From an uncultured Bacteroides sp. (GTDB lineage Bacteria > Bacteroidota > Bacteroidia > Bacteroidales > Bacteroidaceae), in the NCBI GenBank assembly GCA_944320865.1, contig CALUJC010000016.1, positions 1 through 64,000 on the forward strand: DNA of 64,000 nt, read 5' to 3'. Position 1 is the first letter of the stretch. Every line of letters begins with the position of its first letter. Both the position numbers and the translations under genes were made by a program. This document shows, piece by piece, positions 1 through 10,039 of the stretch. A model generated the notes under the pieces. It had not been told where the DNA came from, ran no database searches, and was given only the letters and a program-made list of their open reading frames with translations.

Positions 1-76
1 GCTTGACTTTTTTCTTTTGGTATCTTTTCTTTTTGCGGCAAGGCAAAAAGAAAAGTACACAGATAAATTATCATTT
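1..76 (+). repeat. Terminal arm of a structured dispersed repeat (hairpin copy A)
   Basis: These 76 bases match the reverse complement of 48280-48355 almost base for base. They contain a 13-bp stem hairpin (24-36 paired with 43-55) around a GGCAAG loop. The only two differences I see from the other copy in the hairpin are paired: the C-G pair at the top of the stem is T-A there. A third, more diverged copy of the hairpin is at 48720-48749. The element probably continues to the left of the window. Confidence 0.85.
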
Positions 77-107
77 ATCCCTCCCTTTCTTTTTCCGGTA
101 AGATAAG

Positions 108-115
108 TATCTTTG
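108..115 (+). promoter_or_regulatory. Bacteroides -7 element, TATCTTTG
   Basis: TATCTTTG fits the Bacteroides -7 consensus TAnnTTTG and lies 25 bases before the ATG at 140. I see no good TTTG about 20 bases upstream, so the -33 half is weak. Confidence 0.55.
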
Positions 116-139
116 TGCCAACAATATTCATCATTTCCC

Positions 140-2881
140 ATGAAACACCACATCTTCAACCTTCTCTTACTGCTCGTCCTGCTGCACCTGGCAGGATGCG
201 GCGACCGGCACCCCGCCTATGTGATAGGCGTTTCGCAATGCAGCGACGACGACTGGCGCACGCAGCTGAACATGGAGATATGCCGCGAAGCCCAGTTCTA
301 CCCCAACGTCAGTGTGGAAGTACGCACCGCCAACGACGACAGCCGCCAGCAGATACGCGACATCGACGCGCTGACCGCCCGTGACGTGGACGTGCTGGTG
401 GTGTCGCCCAACGTGGTAGACAACATTACCCCCGCCATAGACCGCGCCCGCAGCAAGGGCATTCCGGTGATACTGGTAGACCGCCGCACCCGCTCGCAGC
501 AATGCACCGCCTACGTGGGAGCCGACAACTACGACATTGGCCGGCAGGCCGGCGAGTACATTGCCCACCGACTGCAAGGCAAGGGGAAGATGGTAGAAAT
601 CACGGGACTGTCGGCTTCCACGCCGGCCATCGAACGCCACAATGGCATGATGGACGTGCTGCAAGGGTATCCGGATATTCAAGTCGTGGCCCAAGCCGAT
701 GCCGGCTGGCTGGAGAACAGGGCGGAAACCGTGTTCGACAGCCTGCTGCACATTTATCCGCACATCGACCTCGTGTTTGCCCACAACGACCGCATGGCGG
801 CAGGAGCCTATCGCGCAGCCTCGCACCAGGGGCGGGAGAAGGGCATGCTGCTGATTGGCGTAGATGCCCTGCCCGGCGAGGGACGCGGCGTGGACATGGT
901 GGCCCGGGGGCAGCTCGATGCCACCTTTATCTACCCAACGGGAGGCGACAAGGTGGTGCAGGTGGCCATGGACATTCTGCAAGGCAAGCCCTACGAGCAC
1001 GAAAACATGCTCTCCACCGCCCTCGTCAACAAAGCCAATGCACGCATCATGCAGATGCAGACCACGCACATCGGTACCCTCGACCATAAGATTGAAACCT
1101 TGAACAGCCGGCTCGACTCCTCGCTGATGCGCTACTCGCTGCAACGCATGCTGTTGGTGACGTGTGCCATCATCTTGGCGCTGGCCATGGTTCTGCTGTT
1201 CTTCGTGGTGCGGGCATTCTGGACCAAGAAACGGATGAATGCCACCCTTGAGCAGCAAAAACAAGCACTGGAAACGCAGAAAGAGCAACTGGAGCAACAG
1301 CGCGACCAGCTGATTGCCTTGTCCGAACAGTTGCAGAAGGCCACCCAGGCCAAGCTGATGTTCTTCACCAACGTCTCCCACGACTTCCGCACCCCGCTTA
1401 CCCTCATTGCAGACCCCGTGAACCAGCTGCTACAAAGTTCCTCCCTCAGCGGAGAGCAACGCACCCTGCTGCAAATGGTGCAGCGCAACACGGCCATCTT
1501 GCTGAACCTCGTGAACCAGCTGCTCGATTTCCGTAAGTTTGAAGAAGGCAAACTGAGCTTCTGCCCCACCAGCTTCAACTTGCCCGAAGCCTTGCGCCAA
1601 TGGGCTGAAGCCTTCCGCCCGCTGACCTACCGCAAGCACATCCACCTGGAAATCCAAGTGCCCGACGACCCGGCCTGCACCATCACGGCCGATGCCGGGA
1701 AGCTGGAGCGCATTGTCTACAATCTGCTGTCCAACGCTTTCAAGTACACGCCCGAAAACGGCACTGTCCGCATCAGCCTGACATGCAAAGACGGCAACGC
1801 CGTTGTGCAGGTGAGCGACACCGGCATAGGCATTGCGGAGGAAGACCAAGCGCACATCTTCGACAGTTTCTACCAGGCCGATATGCGCCACGGAGGCTCA
1901 GGCATAGGGCTGGCACTGGTGAAGGCCTTTGTAGAAATACACCACGGGCACATTGCCGTGCAAAGCGAAGCAAGCAAAGGAAGCACCTTCACCGTAAGCA
2001 TCCCCATGGCGCAACCGGGCTATACAGAGCGGGCAACCGGGCTTTCCAACCCTCCCTCCCTGGCCTTAGAAGCCCACGCTGCTGGGGTTATAAGCCCACC
2101 AACGGCACCTACGGCAGCCTCTGCAGCCGGGCATGAAGAGACCCTCCTCATCATTGACGACAACCCCGACATACGCACTTATGTCCGCCTGTCTTTGGAA
2201 AAAGAATACAACATACTGGAAGCGTCCAACGGCCAAGAAGGCCTGCGGCTGGCCATGAGGCAGATGCCCGACGTCATTATCTGCGACGTAATGATGCCGA
2301 TGATGGACGGTATGGAATGCTGCCGCAGGCTGAAATCGGAGCTACAGACATCGCACATCCCCGTCATCATGCTCACGGCCTACAGCCAGGAAGAACAAAA
2401 GATACAAGGATATGAGTGCGGCGCAGACTCTTACTTGGCCAAGCCGTTTAGTGCCAACCTGCTGACAGCCCGCATACGCAACCTCATCGACAACCGCCAC
2501 CGGCTGCAAGACCTCTTTGCCGGCAACCCCGAATGGAAGCAAGCCCCCATCGGGCAAATCGACAAGACTTTCCTGGAGAAACTACACGAACAAATAGAAA
2601 AAAATCTCTCCGACCCGGACTTCAGCGTAGAGGCATTGGGCGCACAAATAGGTTTAAGCCGGGTGCAACTCTACCGCAAGTGCAAGGCCCTGACCAACTA
2701 CGCGCCCAACGAACTGCTGCGCATAACCCGGCTGAAACGCGCCGCAACCCTGCTGGCAGCCACTGAAAAAAGCGTGTCGGAGATAGCTTACGAAATGGGA
2801 TTCTCTTCGCCATCTTACTTTGCCAAATGCTATAAAGAATATTTCGGCAAGAGTCCCACAAAAGATATCAAACAGCAATGA
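140..2881 (+). CDS. Hybrid two-component sensor/regulator with periplasmic sugar-binding sensor domain
   Basis: A 913-residue one-protein signalling system. The ATG at 140 is preferred over an in-frame TTG at 113 because it opens directly into a lipoprotein-type signal peptide (LAGC, Cys20). Next come a type I periplasmic-binding-protein domain (about 20-300, LacI/ribose-binding style), a membrane segment near 338-362, a coiled linker, a histidine kinase (FFTNVSHDFRTP, His near 413), an HATPase domain, a receiver (Asp near 715 in ICDVMMPMMDG) and a C-terminal AraC-type HTH. Known relatives with this sensor type, such as B. thetaiotaomicron BT1754, bind a monosaccharide directly; the ligand here is not deducible. 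It is convergent with the ribosomal block and has no PUL neighbour in view; its targets may lie to the left. Confidence 0.9.
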   Translation: MKHHIFNLLLLLVLLHLAGCGDRHPAYVIGVSQCSDDDWRTQLNMEICREAQFYPNVSVEVRTANDDSRQQIRDIDALTARDVDVLVVSPNVVDNITPAIDRARSKGIPVILVDRRTRSQQCTAYVGADNYDIGRQAGEYIAHRLQGKGKMVEITGLSASTPAIERHNGMMDVLQGYPDIQVVAQADAGWLENRAETVFDSLLHIYPHIDLVFAHNDRMAAGAYRAASHQGREKGMLLIGVDALPGEGRGVDMVARGQLDATFIYPTGGDKVVQVAMDILQGKPYEHENMLSTALVNKANARIMQMQTTHIGTLDHKIETLNSRLDSSLMRYSLQRMLLVTCAIILALAMVLLFFVVRAFWTKKRMNATLEQQKQALETQKEQLEQQRDQLIALSEQLQKATQAKLMFFTNVSHDFRTPLTLIADPVNQLLQSSSLSGEQRTLLQMVQRNTAILLNLVNQLLDFRKFEEGKLSFCPTSFNLPEALRQWAEAFRPLTYRKHIHLEIQVPDDPACTITADAGKLERIVYNLLSNAFKYTPENGTVRISLTCKDGNAVVQVSDTGIGIAEEDQAHIFDSFYQADMRHGGSGIGLALVKAFVEIHHGHIAVQSEASKGSTFTVSIPMAQPGYTERATGLSNPPSLALEAHAAGVISPPTAPTAASAAGHEETLLIIDDNPDIRTYVRLSLEKEYNILEASNGQEGLRLAMRQMPDVIICDVMMPMMDGMECCRRLKSELQTSHIPVIMLTAYSQEEQKIQGYECGADSYLAKPFSANLLTARIRNLIDNRHRLQDLFAGNPEWKQAPIGQIDKTFLEKLHEQIEKNLSDPDFSVEALGAQIGLSRVQLYRKCKALTNYAPNELLRITRLKRAATLLAATEKSVSEIAYEMGFSSPSYFAKCYKEYFGKSPTKDIKQQ

Positions 2882-2888
2882 TACGAAA

Positions 2889-2914
2889 AAAGGGGATGCC
2901 CGACGCATCCCCTT
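2889..2914 (-). terminator. Intrinsic terminator at the end of the ribosomal block
   Basis: An 11-bp perfect stem (AAAGGGGATGC with GCATCCCCTTT) and 4-base loop lies between the convergent ends of the regulator gene and rplQ. On the minus strand the stem is followed by a T run, so it is a good terminator for the ribosomal operon; it may also stop the plus-strand transcript. Confidence 0.85.
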
Positions 2915-2937
2915 TCAACAGATAAAACCCTAAAATA

Positions 2938-3429
2938 TTACTCTGCATTAGTTTCTTCAGCCTTAGCCTCAGTAGCAGCTTCAGCAGCAGGAGCAGCTTC
3001 GGTCGTGCTTGCGCTCTTCCGTGAACGGCGAGTACGAGTCTTCTTGGCTGCCTTATCTTTTGCCATATTCTCGTTGTAGTCTACCAGCTCGATAAAGCAC
3101 ATTTCGGCGTTGTCGCCCAAGCGGTGTCCCGTCTTGATGATGCGGGTATACCCACCCGGACGGTCGGCCACTTTAACGGAGATTTCTTTAAACAACTCCG
3201 TGATGGCATACTTGTCTTGCAGATAGCTGAAAACTACACGACGGGAATTGGTCGTATCGTTCTTAGACTTGGTAATCAAAGGCTCAACATACTTCTTCAA
3301 AGCCTTGGCCTTTGCAACGGTCGTAGTGATTCTTTTGTGCTTGATCAAAGAACATGCCATATTAGCCAACATGGATTTTCTATGAGAGGCAGTACGACCC
3401 AAATGGTTGAATTTCTTATTGTGTCTCAT
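2938..3429 (-). CDS. rplQ: 50S ribosomal protein L17
   Basis: L17 of 163 residues, opening [20 protein letters not shown], the standard family start. The core ends near residue 120; a low-complexity tail rich in Ala, Glu, Lys and Arg follows, as in other Bacteroidetes L17 proteins. It is the last gene of the block, 3 bp after rpoA, as in the alpha operon of most bacteria, and a terminator follows. Large-subunit protein near the exit-tunnel side. Confidence 0.97.
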   Translation of the reverse strand: MRHNKKFNHLGRTASHRKSMLANMACSLIKHKRITTTVAKAKALKKYVEPLITKSKNDTTNSRRVVFSYLQDKYAITELFKEISVKVADRPGGYTRIIKTGHRLGDNAEMCFIELVDYNENMAKDKAAKKTRTRRSRKSASTTEAAPAAEAATEAKAEETNAE

Positions 3430-3432
3430 CTT

Positions 3433-4425
3433 TTATTCTTTATCTAATTTATATTTAGAAATATCGGTTCCAAACGACAGATTCAGACTTTCCAGCAAAT
3501 CATCAAGCTCGGTAAGCGATTTCTTTCCGAAGTTTCTGAACTTCAAAAGGTCGGTCTTGTTGAACTGCACCAAGTCGCCCAGGGTTTCCACATCCGCAGC
3601 CTTCAAGCAGTTGAGGGCACGAACGGACAAATCCATATCGACGAGTTTGGTTTTCAACAGCTGGCGCATGTGCAATACTTCTTCATCAAACTCCTCGTTG
3701 TTGTCCGCATCGTTGGATTCCAACGTAATCTTCTCGTCAGAGAAGAGCATGAAGTGATAAATCAGTATCTTCGCAGCCTCTTTCAAAGCTTCTTTCGGGT
3801 GAATGGAACCGTCGGTAGTAATCTCAAGCACCAGCTTGTCGTAGTCCGTCTTTTGTTCTACGCGGTACGGCTCAATCTGATACTTCACATTACGTATCGG
3901 AGTGTAAATGGAGTCGATAGGTATTACATTCACATCGGTGCAATATTCGCGGTTTTCGTCAGCAGGTACATAACCGCGTCCCTTATTGATTGTAATATCA
4001 ATCTGCATAGTTGATTTGGGATCCAAATGACAAATAACTAATTCAGGATTTAACACTTCAAATCCAGTCAGATACTTACCTATGTCACCTGCTCTAAATT
4101 CACTTGAATTCTCTACCGTGATACTAACTTTCTCACTCTCGAATTCTTCCACAACTTGCTTGAACCGAACTTGCTTCAGATTCAAGATAATGTTAGTAAC
4201 ATCCTCCCGTACTCCGGGCACACTGGAAAATTCGTGCTCAACACCTTCTATTTTGATAGTGGTGATAGCAAAACCCTCCAATGAAGAAAGCAGGATGCGG
4301 CGCAGTGCATTACCCACGGTAATGCCGAAACCAGGCTCTAACGGACGAAATTCGAACTTACCGAATTTAGAATCCGCTTCCAACATTAATACTTTATCAG
4401 GTTTTTGAAATGCTAATATCGCCAT
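3433..4425 (-). CDS. rpoA: DNA-directed RNA polymerase alpha subunit
   Basis: Alpha subunit of 330 residues. The N-terminal dimerisation domain contains [20 protein letters not shown], which includes the highly conserved [12 protein letters not shown] stretch that contacts beta. A linker of acidic residues is followed by the C-terminal domain (about 255-330, with the [10 protein letters not shown] helix-hairpin-helix) that binds promoter DNA and activators. It lies 12 bp after rpsD and 3 bp before rplQ, the normal position. Confidence 0.98.
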   Translation of the reverse strand: MAILAFQKPDKVLMLEADSKFGKFEFRPLEPGFGITVGNALRRILLSSLEGFAITTIKIEGVEHEFSSVPGVREDVTNIILNLKQVRFKQVVEEFESEKVSITVENSSEFRAGDIGKYLTGFEVLNPELVICHLDPKSTMQIDITINKGRGYVPADENREYCTDVNVIPIDSIYTPIRNVKYQIEPYRVEQKTDYDKLVLEITTDGSIHPKEALKEAAKILIYHFMLFSDEKITLESNDADNNEEFDEEVLHMRQLLKTKLVDMDLSVRALNCLKAADVETLGDLVQFNKTDLLKFRNFGKKSLTELDDLLESLNLSFGTDISKYKLDKE

Positions 4426-4437
4426 GAAATTAATTAT

Positions 4438-5043
4438 TTATTTAGAGTACAATTCAACGATCAAATGTTCCTTAATATTTTCAGGGATGTCTGCTCTTTC
4501 GGGCACATGCAACATCTTGCCAGCCTTTGTGTTATCATCCCATTCCAACCAAGGATACTTGCTATGGTTGAAACCAGCCAATGAATTAGCAATAACTTCC
4601 AAAGATTTCGAACGCTCACGAACGCCAATAATCTGACCAGGTTTCACGCTATAGGAAGGAATATTAACTACCTTTCCATCTACCGTTATGTGCCTATGAC
4701 TTACCAACTGGCGAGCAGCAGCACGCGTAGGAGCAATGCCCATACGATAAACGACATTATCCAAACGAGCCTCTAACAGTTGAAGGAGGATTTCACCTGT
4801 AATACCCTTGAGCGCAGCAGCCTTCTCAAACAGGTTACGGAATTGTTTCTCCAAAACTCCATAAGTATATTTAGCTTTTTGCTTCTCGCGAAGTTGAACA
4901 CCATACTCAGAAGTTTTTCTCTTTCTAGAGTTTCCATGCTGGCCGGGAGGATAATTTTTCTTTGATAACACTTTATCTGCTCCAAAGATTCCTTCACCGA
5001 ATTTACGGGCTATTCTTGATTTTGGTCCAGTATATCTAGCCAT
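4438..5043 (-). CDS. rpsD: 30S ribosomal protein S4
   Basis: S4 of 201 residues, a primary 16S rRNA binder that nucleates small-subunit assembly and often acts as an autogenous repressor. The start [16 protein letters not shown] and the S4 RNA-binding domain (about 92-155, with [10 protein letters not shown] and [16 protein letters not shown]) are clear. The N-terminal region has no cysteine, so this is the zinc-free form. The upstream gap to rpsK is 113 bp, the longest inside the alpha part of the block. Confidence 0.97.
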   Translation of the reverse strand: MARYTGPKSRIARKFGEGIFGADKVLSKKNYPPGQHGNSRKRKTSEYGVQLREKQKAKYTYGVLEKQFRNLFEKAAALKGITGEILLQLLEARLDNVVYRMGIAPTRAAARQLVSHRHITVDGKVVNIPSYSVKPGQIIGVRERSKSLEVIANSLAGFNHSKYPWLEWDDNTKAGKMLHVPERADIPENIKEHLIVELYSK

Positions 5044-5156
5044 TTCTTTAAATATTTAATTGTTTATTGATGAACTCAATTTGTTGCAGCCGCGATTGCA
5101 GAGAAGAAATACAATCCAATAACAAAATCAAGTTTCATTTTTATTAAAGGTAAAAC

Positions 5157-5546
5157 TTATACTCTACGTCTTTTAGGAGGACGGCAACCGTTGTGAGGCA
5201 GCGGTGTAACATCAATAATCTCAGTCACTTCAATTCCAGCACCATGAATAGTCCTAATAGCAGACTCACGTCCGTTACCCGGTCCCTTCACATATGCCTT
5301 TACCTTTCTTAAGCCAAGATCGTAAGCGACTTTTGCGCAATCCTGGGCAGCCATTTGTGCTGCATACGGAGTGTTCTTTTTAGAACCTCTAAATCCCATT
5401 TTTCCGGCAGAAGACCAAGAGATGATTTGACCCTCACTATTTGCCAGAGAAACAATAATGTTGTTGAAAGATGAATGTACATGCAACTGTCCATTGGCAT
5501 CCACCTTTACATTTCTTTTCTTTGCTGCAACTGTTTTTTTTGCCAT
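5157..5546 (-). CDS. rpsK: 30S ribosomal protein S11
   Basis: S11 of 129 residues, a platform protein at the mRNA exit side. The conserved stretches [29 protein letters not shown] and the basic end [12 protein letters not shown] are present. It starts 11 bp after rpsM and is followed by a 113-bp gap before rpsD in which I find no further gene. Confidence 0.97.
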   Translation of the reverse strand: MAKKTVAAKKRNVKVDANGQLHVHSSFNNIIVSLANSEGQIISWSSAGKMGFRGSKKNTPYAAQMAAQDCAKVAYDLGLRKVKAYVKGPGNGRESAIRTIHGAGIEVTEIIDVTPLPHNGCRPPKRRRV

Positions 5547-5557
5547 ATCAACAATTA

Positions 5558-5938
5558 TTATTTAGTAGCTTTTTTCTTGTTAGCAACGGTTTTCTTCTTA
5601 CCCTTACGAGTACGAGCATTATTCTTTGTACTTTGTCCTCTCACAGGAAGCCCAATACGATGACGGACACCACGATAACAACCAATATCCATCAATCGTT
5701 TAATGTTCAACTGTACCTCAGAGCGAAGATCACCTTCCACCTTGTACTCTGCGCCAATGATCTCACGAATCTTGGCAGCCTGATCGTCCGTCCAGTCCTT
5801 AACCTTCAGATCCTTGTCTATGCCAGCCTTATCCAATATCTTAGCTGAACTACTGCGACCTATCCCATAAATATAGGTCAACGCAATTTCGCCTCTCTTA
5901 TTTTGAGGCAAATCGACACCAACTATTCTTATAGCCAT
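5558..5938 (-). CDS. rpsM: 30S ribosomal protein S13
   Basis: S13 of 126 residues, a head protein contacting the P-site tRNA and L5. Helix-two-turn-helix motif ([14 protein letters not shown]) and the signature [20 protein letters not shown] are present, followed by a lysine-rich tail. It lies 33 bp after rpmJ, as in other bacteria. Confidence 0.97.
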   Translation of the reverse strand: MAIRIVGVDLPQNKRGEIALTYIYGIGRSSSAKILDKAGIDKDLKVKDWTDDQAAKIREIIGAEYKVEGDLRSEVQLNIKRLMDIGCYRGVRHRIGLPVRGQSTKNNARTRKGKKKTVANKKKATK

Positions 5939-5971
5939 ATACTAAATTATTTTTCTTGCAAAAATAATAAA

Positions 5972-6088
5972 TTATCCTTGACGTTGTTTATACTTAGGAT
6001 TTTTCTTGTTAATCACATACAAACGGCCATTACGTCTAACGATTTTACATTCCGGCGTACGTTTCTTTAAAGATGCTTTTACTTTCAT
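5972..6088 (-). CDS. rpmJ: 50S ribosomal protein L36 (zinc-free form)
   Basis: A short gene translating to a 38-residue L36: it opens [20 protein letters not shown] and ends YKQRQG. The ATG is at 6086-6088 and the stop at 5972-5974. The usual zinc ligands are incomplete: Thr replaces the first Cys, and the third Cys and the His near the end are missing, leaving one Cys. It sits between infA (8 bp) and rpsM (33 bp), the conserved position. Confidence 0.95.
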   Translation of the reverse strand: MKVKASLKKRTPECKIVRRNGRLYVINKKNPKYKQRQG

Positions 6089-6096
6089 ATCTCAAT

Positions 6097-6315
6097 TTAT
6101 TTATATCTAAAGACAATTCTCCCTTTCGATAAATCGTAAGGCGACATTTCGACCTTCACCTTATCACCCGGCAAAATCTTAATATAATGCATTCGCATCT
6201 TGCCAGAGATATGCGCAGTAATCTCATGTCCGTTTTCCAATTCAACTCGAAACATTGCATTTGACAATGCTTCGACAATCACACCATCTTGTTCTATTGC
6301 AGATTGCTTCGCCAT
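6097..6315 (-). CDS. infA: Translation initiation factor IF-1
   Basis: IF-1 of 72 residues, a single OB-fold protein that blocks the A site during initiation. [17 protein letters not shown], the central [19 protein letters not shown] and the terminal GRIVFRYK are nearly invariant in the family. It lies 11 bp after map and 8 bp before rpmJ. Confidence 0.98.
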   Translation of the reverse strand: MAKQSAIEQDGVIVEALSNAMFRVELENGHEITAHISGKMRMHYIKILPGDKVKVEMSPYDLSKGRIVFRYK

Positions 6316-6326
6316 ATTAAACTTTT

Positions 6327-7124
6327 CTAAATTGCATTATCTCCTAAAACTTCTTCAATGAACTCAAACGTCGATAAGATATCAGCATCACCCGAACCAA
6401 TCGCAACAGTATGCTCAAAATGAGCTGCACACTTGCGGTCTTTCGTCCGCACCGTCCATCCGTCGCGTTCCATAATTATCGCACGGTTTCCCAACGTAAT
6501 CATTGGTTCAATGGCAATACACATTCCCTCTTTTAACATCGTTCCATAACCCCGCTTACCATAATTGGGCACTTGAGGGTCTTCATGCATCTCCTTTCCT
6601 ATACCATGTCCTACGAATTCACGCACGACACCATACGAATTGGATTCGCAATGTTCCTGAATAGCATAGCCTATATCGCCTAACCTTTTGCCATGTACAG
6701 CATTCCGTATGCCGATATAAAGCGCTTCCTTTGTAACTTTCAACAAATTACGGACATCTTCAGCAACTTCACCCACACAAAAAGTGTAAGCCGAATCTCC
6801 ACAAAACCCGTTCATATATGTACCGCAATCAACAGAAACAATATCACCATCTTTTAGCACTACATCACCCGGTATTCCATGAACGACTTGTTCATTTACC
6901 GACGTGCAAATCGAAGCGGGGAAAGGAGCACCGTTTGGATTTGGAAATCCTTTAAAAGTCGGAATAGCACCATTATCTCTAATGTATTCCTCGGCCACCT
7001 TATCTAATTCCTTGGTCGTCACACCCGGCTTAACCAATTTAGCGACTTCAGCCAATGTCCGACCAACGAGCAAATTGCTTTGACGGAGCAATTCTATTTC
7101 ATCTTTTGTTTTAAGAAAAATCAT
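6327..7124 (-). CDS. map: Methionine aminopeptidase, type I
   Basis: Type I methionine aminopeptidase of 265 residues, which removes the initiator Met from nascent proteins. The pita-bread metal ligands are visible: Asp in VSVDCG, Asp in [10 protein letters not shown], His in [12 protein letters not shown], and Glu residues in IAIEPM and HFEHTVAI. It lies between secY (14 bp) and infA (11 bp), the common Bacteroidetes arrangement, with adk absent from this spot. Confidence 0.97.
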   Translation of the reverse strand: MIFLKTKDEIELLRQSNLLVGRTLAEVAKLVKPGVTTKELDKVAEEYIRDNGAIPTFKGFPNPNGAPFPASICTSVNEQVVHGIPGDVVLKDGDIVSVDCGTYMNGFCGDSAYTFCVGEVAEDVRNLLKVTKEALYIGIRNAVHGKRLGDIGYAIQEHCESNSYGVVREFVGHGIGKEMHEDPQVPNYGKRGYGTMLKEGMCIAIEPMITLGNRAIIMERDGWTVRTKDRKCAAHFEHTVAIGSGDADILSTFEFIEEVLGDNAI

Positions 7125-7138
7125 TCTTCAAAAAAAGA

Positions 7139-8482
7139 TTAATATGCAGCCACGTTCGCATTACGTCCTTTAATGCGTCCGGACTTCAACAAGCCATCAT
7201 AATGCCTCATCAACAAATGACTCTCAATCTGCTGAAGAGTATCAAGCACTACACCTACCAAAATCAACAGCGATGTCCCGCCAAAAAATTGAGCGAATTC
7301 TGCTTGCACTCCAAATATTCCAGCAAAAGCAGGCATAATTGCAACCAAAGCCAAGAAGAAAGAACCAGGCAAAGTGATACGTGACATAATATCATCTATA
7401 TACTCTGCTGTTTTTTTGCCAGGCTTGATTCCCGGAATAAAACCATTATTCCGTTTCATATCCTCAGCCATCTGAGTGGGATTGATTGTAATTGCAGTAT
7501 AAAAGTAGGTAAATACAATGATAAGAATTGCAAAAACCAAATTATACCAAAAACTCGTATGATCCATGAATGCCTGCATGAAACCACTCATATTATTGGC
7601 ACCAGACAAACCAATAAAAGTAATAGGAATAAACATTATAGCCTGGGCGAAAATGATAGGCATTACATTAGCGGCATTCACTTTCAACGGTATGTACTGA
7701 CGAGCGCCGCCATATTGCTTATTGCCCACAATTTTCTTCGCATACTGCACGGGAATCTTTCTCGTTCCTTGAACCAGCATAATTGCAGCCGCAATAACCA
7801 ACAATAAAATCACTATTTCAATTAAGAACATGATTAAACCACCTGTCTTGTCGGTCATACGCGAAATCAACTCCTGAAACAAAGATTGAGGCAAACGTGC
7901 AATAATACCAACCATAATAATCAACGAGATACCATTACCTATTCCTTTATCAGTAATTCGCTCACCAAGCCATAAAATAAACATACTACCTGCTGCTAAA
8001 ATAACAGTAGAAGTAGCCATAAACAGAGTCCAATCTAATGAAGCATTTAAGGAAGGACCGGCCTGCATCTTAAGGTTTATCAAATAGGACGGAGCTTGCA
8101 CGAGCAGAATGAAAATAGTCAAAATACGAGTATACTGATTCATTTTCCTTCTACCGCTTTCACCCTCACGCTGCAATTTCTGGAAATAAGGTACTGCTAT
8201 ACCTAATAATTGGATAACAATAGAAGCAGAAATATACGGCATGATACCCAATGCAAAGATAGAAGCATTGGAAAATGCTCCACCAGAAAACATGTTTAAT
8301 AAGGCTAAAAGGCCCTCACTGGTTTGTTGGTGCAATTGGCTCAACATGTTCGGATTAATACCCGGCAAAACAACATACGAACCAAAACGATAAATGGCAA
8401 CAAACAATATGGTAATGAGGATCCGCTGTCTCAGATCCTCAATTTTCCATATATTCTTTAATGTTTCAATAGCTTTTCTCAT
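7139..8482 (-). CDS. secY: Protein translocase subunit SecY
   Basis: SecY of 447 residues, the channel of the Sec translocon in the inner membrane, with about ten hydrophobic segments. The N-terminal part (KNIWKIEDLRQRILITILF) and the signature GIGNGISLIIM and QQIESHLLMRHYDGLL are present. It is encoded directly after rplO (4 bp), as in spc operons generally. Confidence 0.98.
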   Translation of the reverse strand: MRKAIETLKNIWKIEDLRQRILITILFVAIYRFGSYVVLPGINPNMLSQLHQQTSEGLLALLNMFSGGAFSNASIFALGIMPYISASIVIQLLGIAVPYFQKLQREGESGRRKMNQYTRILTIFILLVQAPSYLINLKMQAGPSLNASLDWTLFMATSTVILAAGSMFILWLGERITDKGIGNGISLIIMVGIIARLPQSLFQELISRMTDKTGGLIMFLIEIVILLLVIAAAIMLVQGTRKIPVQYAKKIVGNKQYGGARQYIPLKVNAANVMPIIFAQAIMFIPITFIGLSGANNMSGFMQAFMDHTSFWYNLVFAILIIVFTYFYTAITINPTQMAEDMKRNNGFIPGIKPGKKTAEYIDDIMSRITLPGSFFLALVAIMPAFAGIFGVQAEFAQFFGGTSLLILVGVVLDTLQQIESHLLMRHYDGLLKSGRIKGRNANVAAY

Positions 8483-8486
8483 TGAA

Positions 8487-8933
8487 TTAGAGTTTTACAA
8501 CTTGTCCACCAGCAGCTTCGATTGCAGCAGCAGCTGTTTTTGAGAACGCATGCGCTGAAACCTCTAACTTAGCAGTCAAAGCCCCATTACCTAACACTTT
8601 TACCAGCTGATTTGCAGAAACGAAACCTGCAGCTATCAAGTCATTAACTCCCACTGCTTGCAGATTTTTAGCTTCAGCCAACTTCTGGATTGTATCCAAG
8701 TTAATTGCTTTATACTCTACACGGTTGATATTTTTAAAGCCAAACTTCGGTACACGACGTTGCAAAGGCATTTGGCCACCTTCAAAACCTATCTTTTTAG
8801 AATATCCAGATCTTTGTTTAGCTCCTTTATGTCCTCTAGTAGAGGTACCACCCAAACCGGAACCGGGTCCACGACCTATTCTCTTCCGTGTCTTAGTAGA
8901 TCCTACAGCAGGTTTCAAATTACTCAAGTTCAT
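8487..8933 (-). CDS. rplO: 50S ribosomal protein L15
   Basis: L15 of 148 residues, a late assembly protein of the large subunit. The glycine- and arginine-rich N-terminus (RIGRGPGSGLGGTSTRGHKG) inserts into rRNA, and the globular part follows. It starts 29 bp after rpmD and precedes secY by 4 bp. Confidence 0.97.
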   Translation of the reverse strand: MNLSNLKPAVGSTKTRKRIGRGPGSGLGGTSTRGHKGAKQRSGYSKKIGFEGGQMPLQRRVPKFGFKNINRVEYKAINLDTIQKLAEAKNLQAVGVNDLIAAGFVSANQLVKVLGNGALTAKLEVSAHAFSKTAAAAIEAAGGQVVKL

Positions 8934-8962
8934 ATTGTAATCGTTTAATATTCAACAAATAA

Positions 8963-9139
8963 TTACTTAACAATGGTAACCAAATGTTTCACCTTTTCCA
9001 CCATTCCAAGAATTGAAGGAGTACATTCGCGTTCAACCACATGATTCAACTTTCGTAGGCCAAGTGCATCAAGTGTCCTCTTTTGATTTGCCGGTGCACC
9101 TATTCTGCTTTTAGTTTGTTTAATCTTTATAGTCGCCAT
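8963..9139 (-). CDS. rpmD: 50S ribosomal protein L30
   Basis: A 58-residue L30: the start MATIKIKQTKSRIGAPANQK and the LDALGLRKL motif are typical of the family, and the protein ends VTIVK. The ATG is at 9137-9139, preceded by AAGGAGG, an unusually good Shine-Dalgarno for this group. It lies between rpsE (11 bp) and rplO (29 bp). Confidence 0.96.
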   Translation of the reverse strand: MATIKIKQTKSRIGAPANQKRTLDALGLRKLNHVVERECTPSILGMVEKVKHLVTIVK

Positions 9140-9150
9140 AATATTCCTCC

Positions 9151-9669
9151 TTACCCTCTAAATACTTTTTCAATACTAACACCTCTATTTTGAGCCACCA
9201 TGCGGGCATCACGCATTTCACTAAGAGCCAAAATAGTCGCCTTTACCAAGTTATGCGGATTAGAAGAGCCTTTGGACTTTGCCAATACGTCGGTAATACC
9301 GACACTCTCAAGTACAGCACGCATTGCACCACCAGCAACCACACCGGTTCCGTGAGATGCAGGTTTGATAAATACCTCAGCGCCACCGAATTTAGCAGAT
9401 TGTTCATGAGGAACAGTCCCCTTTAAAACCGGAACACGCGTCAAGTTTTTCTTTGCAGCTTCAACGCCTTTAGCAATAGCAGCTGTCACTTCACCAGCTT
9501 TGCCTAAGCCCCAACCAATGATACCTTCTTCGTTACCAACTACTACGATAGCAGAAAAACTGAAAGTTCTACCACCTTTGGTAACTTTAGTTACACGGTT
9601 AATAGCCACCAATCTATCTTTGAGCTCTATATCGCTTGTAACTTTAACTCTATTATTAATTCCAGCCAT
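9151..9669 (-). CDS. rpsE: 30S ribosomal protein S5
   Basis: S5 of 172 residues, involved in decoding accuracy and mRNA unwinding at the entry channel. The double-stranded RNA-binding fold (about 10-75; [19 protein letters not shown]) and the C-terminal domain ([18 protein letters not shown]) are intact. It begins 5 bp after rplR. Confidence 0.97.
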   Translation of the reverse strand: MAGINNRVKVTSDIELKDRLVAINRVTKVTKGGRTFSFSAIVVVGNEEGIIGWGLGKAGEVTAAIAKGVEAAKKNLTRVPVLKGTVPHEQSAKFGGAEVFIKPASHGTGVVAGGAMRAVLESVGITDVLAKSKGSSNPHNLVKATILALSEMRDARMVAQNRGVSIEKVFRG

Positions 9670-9674
9670 AATGA

Positions 9675-10019
9675 TTAAAATTTAAGTCCACCATTACGGG
9701 CAGCATCAGCCACCTCTTTTACTCTCCCATGATACAAGTAACCATTACGGTCGAAAACAACAGTAGTTATACCTGCTTCTTGAGCTCTTTTAGCAATCAA
9801 TTCGCCTACTTTGGCAGCTTGCTCTTTCTTCGTCATTTTTTCAGTCATCCCCAAAGAAGAAGCTGCAGCCAGCGTTTTACCCGACAAATCATCAATAAGC
9901 TGCACATAAATCTGCTTATTGCTTCTAAATACGCTCATACGCGGACGTTCAGGAGTCCCCGAGATTCTGTTGCGTATTCTATATTTAATTTTAACTCGTC
10001 TTTCTATTTTTGTTGTCAT
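9675..10019 (-). CDS. rplR: 50S ribosomal protein L18
   Basis: L18 of 114 residues, a 5S rRNA-binding protein of the central protuberance. [20 protein letters not shown] and the terminal [20 protein letters not shown] are family signatures. It lies 20 bp after rplF and 5 bp before rpsE. Confidence 0.97.
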   Translation of the reverse strand: MTTKIERRVKIKYRIRNRISGTPERPRMSVFRSNKQIYVQLIDDLSGKTLAAASSLGMTEKMTKKEQAAKVGELIAKRAQEAGITTVVFDRNGYLYHGRVKEVADAARNGGLKF

Positions 10020-10039
10020 ATTACTATCAATTTAAATGA

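Noticed and set aside
113-139. Upstream TTG start for the hybrid regulator
   Set aside because: The in-frame ATG at 140 directly begins a lipoprotein signal peptide, and the TTG falls in the -7 element.
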